The notes under the pieces are model-generated. The model ran no database searches, was not told the DNA's origin, and saw only the letters and a program-made list of their open reading frames with translations. A stretch of DNA of 64,000 nt, taken from contig CAVWQI010000011.1 in NCBI GenBank assembly GCA_963757185.1, positions 101,300 to 165,299 of the forward strand. Direction: 5' to 3'. Shown piece after piece: positions 35,002-42,251 of this stretch. A program made the position numbers and the translations under genes. Positions within the stretch are counted from its first letter, which is position 1, and each line of letters opens with the position of its first letter. Source of the DNA: JAQBQB01 sp963757185. GTDB taxonomy: Bacteria; Gemmatimonadota; Gemmatimonadetes; Gemmatimonadales; Gemmatimonadaceae.

Positions 35002-35753
35002 GCGCGCGCCACCGCCGGCTGTTCGCTCACGCGCGACCGTTGCAACAGCAGTCGCACGTAGTCGCTCCCCGGCCGCGCGACCAACTCCGACGGAGGCGCG
35101 ACCTGCTCGATACGTCCGCCGCGAACGACGGCTACGGTCGTGCCGAGCAGGATCGCCTCGTGCAGATCGTGCGTGACGAACACGGTCGTCACGCCAATGC
35201 GTTCGCGGAGCGCGGCGAACGCGTCCTGCAGCTCGGCGCGCGTAATCGCGTCCAGCGCTCCGAACGGTTCATCGAGCAGCAGCACCGATGGCTCGGCGGC
35301 CAACGCGCGCGCGATCGCGACGCGCTGGCGTTGACCGCCGGACAGCTCGCGGGGCCATCGATCGGCGAAACGCGCCGGGTCGAGCCCCACCAGCGCGAGC
35401 GCATCGCGGGCGCGCGTCGCGACGCTCGGTTCACCACGGAGCCGCAGCACCAGCTCGACGTTGCGCTGGACGCGCCAGTGCGGAAGGAGTCCGCCGTCCT
35501 GCGGGACGTACCCGATCTGCCGCCGAAGCACGATGGGGTCGATGCTCGCGGCATCGACCCCATTTATGTGAATGCTTCCCTTGTCAGGCTCGACCAGACG
35601 ATTGAAGCAGCGGAGGAGCGTCGTCTTTCCGGAACCGCTCTCGCCGACCAGCGCGACCGCCGCACGCTGCGGCACGTCGAGCGAGACGTCGACGAGAGCT
35701 ACGACGTTGCCGAAAGATTTGCCGAGGTGCTCCGCGACGAGCGCGGAGGTCAC
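34998..35753 (-). CDS. ABC transporter ATP-binding protein (OpuCA/ProV-like)
   Basis: 251-aa ATPase energising the fused binding-protein/permease downstream. Walker A GESGSGKTT, Q-loop YVPQDGGLLPHW, signature LSGGQRQRVAIARAL, Walker B SVLLLDEPFGALD and H-loop VFVTHDLHEA are intact. It lacks the C-terminal CBS domains of OpuCA that sense ionic strength. The GTG at 35753 forms a GTGA overlap with the stop of the lytic transglycosylase; the frame extends upstream only inside that gene. Confidence 0.93.
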   Translation of the reverse strand: MTSALVAEHLGKSFGNVVALVDVSLDVPQRAAVALVGESGSGKTTLLRCFNRLVEPDKGSIHINGVDAASIDPIVLRRQIGYVPQDGGLLPHWRVQRNVELVLRLRGEPSVATRARDALALVGLDPARFADRWPRELSGGQRQRVAIARALAAEPSVLLLDEPFGALDAITRAELQDAFAALRERIGVTTVFVTHDLHEAILLGTTVAVVRGGRIEQVAPPSELVARPGSDYVRLLLQRSRVSEQPAVARA

Positions 35754-36595
35754 CGCGTTTGCGCCGCCACCGACTCGTCGGCGTCCTTGCGCGACGCCCA
35801 CATGGGCTCGGCGACGCACTCCTTGAAGGTCTGTCCGCCGCAGATCGTCTTGGCCGACTGCACGACGTGCTGTCGCACGACGTCGGGGTACCTGTGGCAG
35901 TTCGGCGTGTTGCTGCCGCTGACACAGCCGTTGTAGCGCAGCAGCGCGTGACGCCAGGCGTCGTCCGCGTCGACGACGATTCTGCTCGTCTGCTCGGCGA
36001 GCCAGCCGAGGATCCAGATGCCGTACTTCAGGTTCGTCGAATCAGCGCGCAGGTTCGTGCCGAACTTTCGTCCAAGGGTGGACGTCCAGATCTTCGGCAT
36101 GATCTGCATGAGGCCGACCGCGCCGACATTCGACCGGGCCGTCGACTTGAACGCGTCGTTCTCGGTCATCATCACGCCCAGTACGAGGGCGGGCGGGATT
36201 TTCCGGGTATACGCTTCACGCACGGCGACGTCGGCGAGCGACCGCGCGCGATCCGGATCAACCCGGCCGGTGCGGACCAGGTCCATCGCGAACGAATCGC
36301 GGTCGTGAAAGAACTGCGGCGACTGCAGCGCGACGTCGGCCGGAGACGAGGCCCAGGGCGTGCGGGTATCGGCCTTGGTGGAATCGATGGACTCGATCGC
36401 ATCGGAGGCCTGCGCGGTCGCCAACAGCGCGCGCGCGACCACCGACTCGTCGCTGGAGTCGATGTACCGATGCGCCGCGATCTGGGCAGCCACCGGCTCG
36501 CTCGTCGCTCTGAGCGGACGGCTGAGCTCGATGCCGATCGCGATCGACGCGACCAGTCCGGCGGCAAGCGCAATCTGCAGCCATACGTGCTTCAT
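35750..36595 (-). CDS. SLT-family lytic transglycosylase
   Basis: 281-aa peptidoglycan lytic transglycosylase that cleaves between MurNAc and GlcNAc. One N-terminal TM or signal segment (VWLQIALAAGLVASIAIGI) is followed by a linker and an SLT/goose-lysozyme-like domain at about 135-260: LVLGVMMTENDAF (catalytic glutamate), VGAVGLMQIMPKIW, LKYGIWILGWL and ALLRYNGC. Cysteines in CVSGSNTPNC may form a disulfide. The ATG at 36595 gives a proper membrane segment; GGAGG is 14 nt upstream, rather far. It is coupled by GTGA to an osmolyte ABC ATPase, an unusual pairing that may join turgor and wall remodelling. Confidence 0.88.
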   Translation of the reverse strand: MKHVWLQIALAAGLVASIAIGIELSRPLRATSEPVAAQIAAHRYIDSSDESVVARALLATAQASDAIESIDSTKADTRTPWASSPADVALQSPQFFHDRDSFAMDLVRTGRVDPDRARSLADVAVREAYTRKIPPALVLGVMMTENDAFKSTARSNVGAVGLMQIMPKIWTSTLGRKFGTNLRADSTNLKYGIWILGWLAEQTSRIVVDADDAWRHALLRYNGCVSGSNTPNCHRYPDVVRQHVVQSAKTICGGQTFKECVAEPMWASRKDADESVAAQTR

Positions 36596-36681
36596 CGGGC
36601 GGATAGTGGCCTCCGTGAAGGAGAGGTCGAGGTGGGATACGCGCCGTGGGGGCGAACGCCCGCGCCACGTGACACGCACTT

Positions 36682-36724
36682 AGTAGTACACCCAGACCAA
36701 CCGAGGGTCCCGATTCGTACTACT
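36682..36724. promoter_or_regulatory. dyad AGTAGTAC / GTACTACT between divergent genes
   Basis: Perfect 8-bp inverted repeat (36682-36689 and 36717-36724) with a 27-nt spacer in the 200-bp region between the lytic transglycosylase and the LysM gene. It could be a paired operator or a hairpin; no regulator is encoded nearby. Confidence 0.3.
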
Positions 36725-36794
36725 GCCGCGACCGCTTTTTACAGCGTGTTCAGCACAGTGAGGATAGCGCGCGGGCCGGGCGAAGGCAACTAGC

Positions 36795-37604
36795 TTGCGG
36801 TACGCAAGAACTCCGGTTTCGCGAGTGCGACACACACCCCACGTTCATCAGCGGCGACGAGGATCGGGCGCTCACCGACGCCCGTCGCGTGGAGCCCGCT
36901 ACACGACGCGCGCGCTCATTCTGCTGACGGCGATCGCTATCGTCGCGCTGGTGCTCCGCGCCGATCGAACGAATCCGCGCGACGCCAACGCCATCGCCGA
37001 GCGGGAGCTGCGCATCAACACGCTGCAGCCCGGCGAGCAGGTGCACCGTGTCGTCCCGGTGTTCAAGCGGCCGGCGATCTCCTACTTTCGCGCGACTCGC
37101 GGCCTGCTCGCGCTCACCGATCGACGCCTCGTGTACCTCGGCGTCGAGCCCCGCGACGTCCTTGCCGCGCCGGACCTCCCGCCGACCTTCGAGCAGCGGG
37201 AATTCGCACTCGACTCGAGCGTCCACGTCTCGTCGGGGCGGACGATGTTCGGTCTCGCCAAGGCGATCGTGATCAGCACGCCGAAAGACCAAATCCGCCT
37301 GGGCGTTCCCTCGTCGTCGGGCGCGTCAGCCAACTTGCTCGTCGCCGCGATGGCGTCGCGGCGCGATCGGGCGGTCGCTCTCGCCGCGCTGCGCGGCGGG
37401 GAGATGAGAGAAATCGAAAAGGCTCGCCAGGCCGCGGAGGCGCGACGGCGCAAGGCGAAGTACTACACGGTGCGCCGCGGGGACGCGCTCGGCGGGATCG
37501 CCACGATGTGGAACACGACGACCGACCAGCTGCTGGCCTGGAATCACTTGACCGCCAGCCGAATCCGCGTCGGCCAGTCGCTGCTCGTGCGGCCGGCGTT
37601 CTGA
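36795..37604 (+). CDS. single-span membrane protein with C-terminal LysM domain
   Basis: Up to 269 aa: a basic N-terminus, one TM helix (ALILLTAIAIVALVL, about 40-55), a middle PH-like or uncharacterised domain of about 120 residues (LLALTDRRLVYLGVEP), a charged helix with AEARRRKAKY and a LysM repeat at the end (YYTVRRGDALGGIATMWN, then RVGQSLLV). LysM binds peptidoglycan glycans, so the protein probably tethers to the wall. The start is uncertain: TTG 36795 is listed, a GTG at 36825 is as likely. It is divergent from the lytic transglycosylase, which fits a joint wall function. Confidence 0.75.
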   Translation: MRYARTPVSRVRHTPHVHQRRRGSGAHRRPSRGARYTTRALILLTAIAIVALVLRADRTNPRDANAIAERELRINTLQPGEQVHRVVPVFKRPAISYFRATRGLLALTDRRLVYLGVEPRDVLAAPDLPPTFEQREFALDSSVHVSSGRTMFGLAKAIVISTPKDQIRLGVPSSSGASANLLVAAMASRRDRAVALAALRGGEMREIEKARQAAEARRRKAKYYTVRRGDALGGIATMWNTTTDQLLAWNHLTASRIRVGQSLLVRPAF

Positions 37605-37636
37605 TCGTCGTTCATCCGGGTCGATCGACGACAGCG

Positions 37637-38980
37637 TTAGGCGAGTGAGGCGCGGGCCGGCAGGACGCGGCCGCGGCATTCACCGAAACCGATTCGTCGC
37701 GCGCCCCGGCGCTCGCAGTAGCCGCGAAGGATGACGTCGTCTCCATCCTGGAGAAACGATCGTATCTCGCCGCTTGGCAGCGCGACCGGTTCGGTCCCAC
37801 GCCATGCGCGCTCGAGCAGGCATCCTCGCGTCTCCTTGGCGGCTCCCGACACGGTGCCACTACCAAGGAGGTCGCCCGGCCGGAGGTTGCAGCCATTGCT
37901 CGAGTGGTGAGCCACGAGCTGGGCGACGGTCCAGTACATGTCGGCGAAGGTCCCACGACTCAGCAGCACGGGATCGATGCCGGCATCGCGCATCGCTGAC
38001 GTCGACAGGTGAACCTCGAGCGTGATGTTGAACCCGCCGGCATCGCTGTCCGCGCGATCGCTCAGGTATGCAAGTGGCTCGGGGTCGTTCGACGCACGCG
38101 CGCGCGCGGGGACGCGAAATGGCGCGAGTGCCTCGAGCGTGACGACCCACGGCGAGATCGACGTCGCGAAGCTCTTCGCCAGGAACGGGCCGAGTGGTTG
38201 ATACTCCCACGTTTGGATGTCGCGCGCCGACCAATCGTTCAGAAGGCACAGACCGAACACGTGCGCGCTCGCGTCGCCGATCGAGATCCGCTCACCCATC
38301 GGCGAACCCGGTCCGATGAACGCGCCGATTTCGAGCTCGTAGTCCAATCGGCCGCTCGGGCCTACGCTTGGCGCGGGTGCGTCGCCGTCTCGAGTCTGCC
38401 CGACGGGGCGCACTACGTCCGTTCCGCTCACCACGATCGACGACGCGCGCCCATGATACCCGATCGGCACCCACTTGTAGTTCGGCAGCAGCGGATTGTC
38501 CGGGCGGAACATCGAACCGACGTTGGTCGCGTGTTCGATCGAGGCGTAGAAATCGGAGTAGTCGCCGATGGCAACGGGCAGCAGCATCTCGGCCTCGCGT
38601 GCGGCGACGAGGCAGCGTTCGACGTCGGCGCGGCGCGCCCGCTCGTTCCCGTCGCTTCGCAACAGGTCGCTGATCGTGAGGCGCAGCGCGCTCGAGGCGT
38701 CGCGCCCGCGCTCCATCACGCGATTCAGCCTCGAGTCGCCGAGGCGAGCGACCAGATCGTCGTCGAGCGACAGCAACAGACCGTCGCTCGCGCAAGCGGT
38801 GAGGTCGAGGATCTCGTCGCCGATCGCGACTCCGATGCGCGCGACATGAGACGTTCCGTTTCCGCGACGGCGAAAAACGCCAAGCGGAAGATTCTGGATG
38901 GGAAAATCGGTCTGTGGATCGTTGGCCGAGGCGACCCACGACGCGGCCGCCGGATCGTGGGTTCGGTCGAGATCGCTCAC
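37637..38980 (-). CDS. fahA: fumarylacetoacetase
   Basis: Last enzyme of tyrosine/phenylalanine catabolism, hydrolysing fumarylacetoacetate to fumarate and acetoacetate. The 447-aa length matches eukaryote-like FAH. An SH3-like N-terminal domain is followed by the beta-roll catalytic domain with DYSDFYASIEHATNVG (Ca ligand and catalytic His), GYHGRASSIVVSGT, LDYELEIGAFIG and LLNDWSARDIQTWEYQPLG, then GDLLGSGTVSG. The ATGA overlap with the upstream unknown gene indicates one operon. Homogentisate dioxygenase and maleylacetoacetate isomerase are not in the window. Confidence 0.95.
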   Translation of the reverse strand: MSDLDRTHDPAAASWVASANDPQTDFPIQNLPLGVFRRRGNGTSHVARIGVAIGDEILDLTACASDGLLLSLDDDLVARLGDSRLNRVMERGRDASSALRLTISDLLRSDGNERARRADVERCLVAAREAEMLLPVAIGDYSDFYASIEHATNVGSMFRPDNPLLPNYKWVPIGYHGRASSIVVSGTDVVRPVGQTRDGDAPAPSVGPSGRLDYELEIGAFIGPGSPMGERISIGDASAHVFGLCLLNDWSARDIQTWEYQPLGPFLAKSFATSISPWVVTLEALAPFRVPARARASNDPEPLAYLSDRADSDAGGFNITLEVHLSTSAMRDAGIDPVLLSRGTFADMYWTVAQLVAHHSSNGCNLRPGDLLGSGTVSGAAKETRGCLLERAWRGTEPVALPSGEIRSFLQDGDDVILRGYCERRGARRIGFGECRGRVLPARASLA

Positions 38981-39891
38981 GAGAGCAGGGCCATCGACCG
39001 CAAGTCGTCGACCGGCTCACGGAACGAGCAGGAGCCAAACGACCCAAATACGCGCGCGTGGGTCGTGGCCAGCTGGTCGGCGTCGACGCGGCGCCCGCGC
39101 CACTCGACGCCCTGTTCTTCGAACACGAACGCCGATGCGTCTCGATCGTCGAGCAACCGGGCGGCGTCTTCGTCGGACATTCCTGAGGTCAGAAACGCCG
39201 CGGCAAGGAAGACGTTGAGGAATCCGAACATCGTGCCGCGCGGCGAATCGGGCGCGTACGTCAACGCGTAGGTTCCGGTGACCGCATGGTGCAGCCCCGC
39301 GGTCGCTTTGAAGGGCACGCTGCCGTCCAGACACACGCGCATGAAGCGCACGATAGACCGCGCGCTCGGGAACGCTTCAGTGGTGACGCCGCCCGTCCTG
39401 ACTTTTGCTCGAGCGCCAACGGCGCGCACAGCGTCGACGAGCAGCTCGAGCTCACCGTCGAGAGGAAGCTCCACGAACACCTCGAGCTTCGCGGACCCGC
39501 CAGCGGCGACCTCGTAGATCGCCCCCGGTCGGTCCGCCTTGGCTTCGATGGAATCGACCGTGGCTCGCGAGCCGCGTGCATTGAACGCGATCACCGACTG
39601 GAGGTCGACGCCGAGGTTGGCGCCAAGCACGGCGCTGACCTTGATCGTCCCTCCGGTCAAATCGAGCGACTCGAGCTCGTCAGCGAGCTCGCCCAATCGG
39701 GTTGCCGGCGCCACGAATCGGCCGAGCAGCGAAGCGTCGTCGCCGGCGCGATACGACGCGTAGTTGCGAATCGCCGTTCGCATGTCGAGCGCGGCGGGCG
39801 GAAACAACCCGGCGTAATCGATCGCGCCCGCGAGAAAATCGCGCACGATGCGGGACGCCGCCCCCGCCGCTGACGGTGCGTCACGGCTCAT
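38977..39891 (-). CDS. conserved unknown protein coupled to fumarylacetoacetase
   Basis: 304-aa cytoplasmic protein, no signal peptide or TM helix. Alternating beta/alpha periodicity with Gly-rich turns (GTIKVSAVLG, KLEVFVELP, KVRTGGVTTEAFPS, VPFKATAGLHHAV) suggests a TIM-barrel-like fold; I recognise no catalytic signature. The strict ATGA coupling to fahA suggests a role near the end of tyrosine catabolism or in handling a side product. The ATG at 39891 is supported by a TATTTT box 6 nt upstream (leaderless pattern), against a GTG at 39912. Confidence 0.75.
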   Translation of the reverse strand: MSRDAPSAAGAASRIVRDFLAGAIDYAGLFPPAALDMRTAIRNYASYRAGDDASLLGRFVAPATRLGELADELESLDLTGGTIKVSAVLGANLGVDLQSVIAFNARGSRATVDSIEAKADRPGAIYEVAAGGSAKLEVFVELPLDGELELLVDAVRAVGARAKVRTGGVTTEAFPSARSIVRFMRVCLDGSVPFKATAGLHHAVTGTYALTYAPDSPRGTMFGFLNVFLAAAFLTSGMSDEDAARLLDDRDASAFVFEEQGVEWRGRRVDADQLATTHARVFGSFGSCSFREPVDDLRSMALLS

Positions 39892-39897
39892 GCGACG

Positions 39898-39903
39898 AAA
39901 ATA
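39898..39903 (-). promoter_or_regulatory. -10 box giving a leaderless mRNA for the fahA-partner gene
   Basis: TATTTT on the minus strand ends 6 nt before the ATG at 39891 and helps to fix that start. Confidence 0.5.
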
Positions 39904-39991
39904 ACGGGGCACCGTTGTCGCCGGGCAAAAGACTCGCCGCGGCTATCCACGACTGGCGATCGAGAAGAACTCAACGCAGATGGCGCAGAAC

Positions 39992-40041
39992 GAAAACAGC
40001 GATGCCGCAGATGAACCTTTGTTTGTTCATCTGCGGCATCG
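39992..40041 (-). terminator. perfect 17-bp hairpin with T-rich tail after the barrel gene
   Basis: CGATGCCGCAGATGAAC (40000-40016) pairs without mismatch with 40025-40041 across an 8-nt loop. Read on the minus strand it is followed by CTGTTTTC, so it can end the transcript of the gene stopping at 40099. Extra copies of the core (CATCTGCGGCAT at about 40049, a relative at 39975) show it is also part of a short repeat family. Confidence 0.6.
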
Positions 40042-40098
40042 TCGTTCACATCTGCGGCATCTGCGCTACGGTTTCTCGCCGGCTCGGGCGCCCGCCGA

Positions 40099-40734
40099 TC
40101 AGAAGTCGAACTTCAAACCGCCGGTCAGCGCGAAGTTGTTCGCGGTCTGTCCGGTGAAGCCGCCGAACCCAACCGCATCCTGGAAGTTGAACTGGCCGAT
40201 GTAGTCCTTGGCCATGAGGCGCAGGGCGACGCCCCGTCCCACGACGAAGTCGGCGCCGACGCCAACGTTGCCGGCAAGGTTCGTCGCCTGGGTGGAAAGG
40301 AGGTCTCCGTCGATGTTGTAGTGCATCGCGCCCACTCCGCCGGTGACGAACGGCGTGAATGGAACCGAGCCGCTCTTCGTCGAGCGGAAGTCGTACTCGA
40401 GACCGGCGTCATACATGTACACCGAGCTCCGCAATCCCGTGCCGACGCCGCCGAAGAAAGGCACGCCGATTTGGATGTCCGACGACGAATAGCCGAGGTT
40501 TCCGACGAGCGAAACGTTCGGCGAGAGCGGGAGGTTGAACTGAGTTCCGTACATGAGGGCGGGCGCGTTCGTCAGGGTCGTTCCGACGGGGCCCTTCAGA
40601 TAGTCGCCGAAAAACATGTACCCGGCGTATGGCGTCACCTTCAACGTGTTGGTGCCCGACTCCGAGGTCTGGGCGCCAAGCGTTCCCGCGGCCAACACCG
40701 ATGCCGCGACGACAAGGCTGCGAATGCTGCGCAT
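40099..40734 (-). CDS. small outer-membrane beta-barrel protein
   Basis: 211-aa protein with a signal peptide ending GTLGAQT and about eight amphipathic strands (LKVTPYAGYMFFGDYL, SLVGNLGYSSSDIQIGVPF, PFVTGGVGAMHYNI, GVALRLMAKDYIG), ending FALTGGLKFDF with a terminal Phe, the outer-membrane insertion signal. It resembles OmpA/OmpX-like porin-fold proteins annotated as outer membrane beta-barrel. Function unknown. Start ATG at 40734; the long frame upstream has no coding character. Confidence 0.8.
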   Translation of the reverse strand: MRSIRSLVVAASVLAAGTLGAQTSESGTNTLKVTPYAGYMFFGDYLKGPVGTTLTNAPALMYGTQFNLPLSPNVSLVGNLGYSSSDIQIGVPFFGGVGTGLRSSVYMYDAGLEYDFRSTKSGSVPFTPFVTGGVGAMHYNIDGDLLSTQATNLAGNVGVGADFVVGRGVALRLMAKDYIGQFNFQDAVGFGGFTGQTANNFALTGGLKFDF

Positions 40735-40892
40735 AAGACTCGAGGTTTGATGTGAGAGATCGCTGCGCACCCTTGGAAGGCATGGGCGAGACCAGCGGAA
40801 TCGACTCCGCACACAGACGCCGAAGTCTTTCGCGGCAAACGAGTTAGAGCGACGCATGTGATCCGCGTCGCACCGGGCGCCGTCCGCGAACG

Positions 40893-40960
40893 GGGACGAA
40901 AGCCCGTCCCCGCAATGCGTCGCCGTCGGTCGACGGCGGCGGTTGTCAGGCCGGCGAGTG
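40893..40960. repeat. hairpin and short direct repeat downstream of the ATL gene
   Basis: CGGGGAC/GTCCCCG forms a 7-bp stem at about 40897-40919. The 12-mer TGTCAGGCCGGC occurs twice, 15 nt apart (about 40946 and 40961), the second copy covering the ATL stop codon, so the last codons of the gene appear to be duplicated just past the stop. Confidence 0.35.
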
Positions 40961-41290
40961 TCAGGCCGGCTTCGCGATGCGCCAGCCGAATCGCGCGAGC
41001 GAGACACGGCCGCCGGCGTTCACGATCACCCCTTCACGCGCGAGCAGAATTCGCTGCGTCGTTCCGGAGCTTTTCCCATCGCGCTCGAGGCTGAGCTTGC
41101 CTTGCGCGTTGATGACGCGATGCCAAGGCACGCTCGTTCCTGTCGGTAGCGCGGCAAGAGCGTACCCGACCTGCCGCGCATGCCCGGCGAGTCCGGCGAT
41201 GCGCGCGACATTTCCGTACGTCGTTACTCTGCCTTTCGGAACTCGACGGACGACGGCGTAGATGCGTGCGTAGTTTCCGCGCCCGCTCAC
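40961..41290 (-). CDS. alkyltransferase-like (ATL) DNA-damage protein
   Basis: 109-aa member of the O6-alkylguanine transferase fold. The active-site PCHR motif is PWHR here (W56, codon 41123-41125), the hallmark of ATL proteins, which bind O6-alkylguanine without repairing it and hand the lesion to nucleotide-excision repair. The helix-turn-helix KGRVTTYGNVARIAGL is intact, and the length (about 100-110 aa) is that of free-standing ATLs. The GTG at 41290 overlaps the stop of the deaminase gene as GTGA, so this repair gene rides at the end of the hydroxyproline operon. Confidence 0.9.
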   Translation of the reverse strand: MSGRGNYARIYAVVRRVPKGRVTTYGNVARIAGLAGHARQVGYALAALPTGTSVPWHRVINAQGKLSLERDGKSSGTTQRILLAREGVIVNAGGRVSLARFGWRIAKPA

Positions 41291-42237
41291 GCGACGCCGC
41301 TGGAGGCGAGGGCCCCGCCCTGCTGGCGGCGCGGCGCATCGAGCTTCGGCCGGCAAGCCAGTCGCTCCTGAATGAGCGCCGTCACCTCGGCCAACTCAGC
41401 CCCGACGAGCTCGAGGCGCGGCGGACGCACCGAAGCGTTCCCCTGCCCTACCTCGCTCTGAACGAGCTTGATGAGCTGAACGAATTTCGGAACGGTGTCG
41501 AGGCGCAGGAGCGGCAGGAACCACTCGTAGAGCGCGCGGGCCTCGTCGAAGCGGCCATCTCGGGCGAGCTCGAACACGCGCACCGACTCGACGGGGAGCG
41601 CGTTGACGAGGCCAGCGACCCAGCCGCTGGCGCCCATCGGAATCGACTCGAGAATCGCGTCGTCCATCCCGGCGAAGATGACGAGCCGGTCACCAAGCGT
41701 TTCGTGGATCGCCGTGACACGTCGCACGTCGCCGCTCGATTCCTTGACGGCATGGAGATTCGCGTGCGCCGACAGCTCGATCATCTGTGCCGGCGAGACG
41801 TCCGTGCCGTACGCAATCGGGTTGTTGTAGAGCATGCACGAAAGCTTCGTCGCATCGATGATCGCGTCGTAGTGCGCCTTCGTCTCGCGCCAGTCGCCGC
41901 GATACACGTACGGAGGCAGCACCATCAGTCCGTCGCAACCCACCGCCGCGGCGCGCTCGGCCAGAGCGACGCATTCCGCGGTCGCCAGCCCGGCGATTCC
42001 CGCCACCAGCGGCACGTCGCTGCCGAGCGCTTTGCGGCATGTTTCGAGAATGCTCACCTTTTCGTCGAAGCGCAGCGTTGCCGCTTCACCGAGCGATCCG
42101 AGCGCGACGATCCCGCGGCATCCCGAGTCGGCCAGCCAGCGCACGTGCTTTCCGAGGCGGGGATGATCGACGGCCAATCCGGCGCCGAACGGTGTCGTGA
42201 TCGCGGGAAATACGCCTTGCCAATCGCGCTGCTCCAT
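41287..42237 (-). CDS. DHDPS-family lyase, probable 1-pyrroline-4-hydroxy-2-carboxylate deaminase
   Basis: 316-aa Schiff-base TIM barrel of the dihydrodipicolinate synthase/NAL family: FPAITTPF, GIVALGSLGEAATL, PLVAGIAG, MVLPPYVYRG, LYNNPIAYGTD and the catalytic lysine in AVKESSGD. In the trans-4-hydroxyproline pathway a family member deaminates and dehydrates Pyr4H2C to alpha-ketoglutarate semialdehyde. The flanking epimerase, dehydrogenase and semialdehyde dehydrogenase make that the best assignment over lysine synthesis. The start ATG has GGAG 9 nt upstream and follows the flavoprotein gene by 14 nt. Confidence 0.85.
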   Translation of the reverse strand: MEQRDWQGVFPAITTPFGAGLAVDHPRLGKHVRWLADSGCRGIVALGSLGEAATLRFDEKVSILETCRKALGSDVPLVAGIAGLATAECVALAERAAAVGCDGLMVLPPYVYRGDWRETKAHYDAIIDATKLSCMLYNNPIAYGTDVSPAQMIELSAHANLHAVKESSGDVRRVTAIHETLGDRLVIFAGMDDAILESIPMGASGWVAGLVNALPVESVRVFELARDGRFDEARALYEWFLPLLRLDTVPKFVQLIKLVQSEVGQGNASVRPPRLELVGAELAEVTALIQERLACRPKLDAPRRQQGGALASSGVA

Positions 42238-42251
42238 GGTCGCGAGCTCCG

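Noticed and set aside
40893..40919. GGGGAC hairpin as a terminator for the ATL gene
   Set aside because: No T-tract follows on the minus strand; kept only as a low-confidence repeat feature.
41287..42237. Naming the DHDPS-family gene dapA
   Set aside because: Its neighbours are all hydroxyproline-pathway genes and no lysine-biosynthesis gene is nearby, so deaminase function is more likely.
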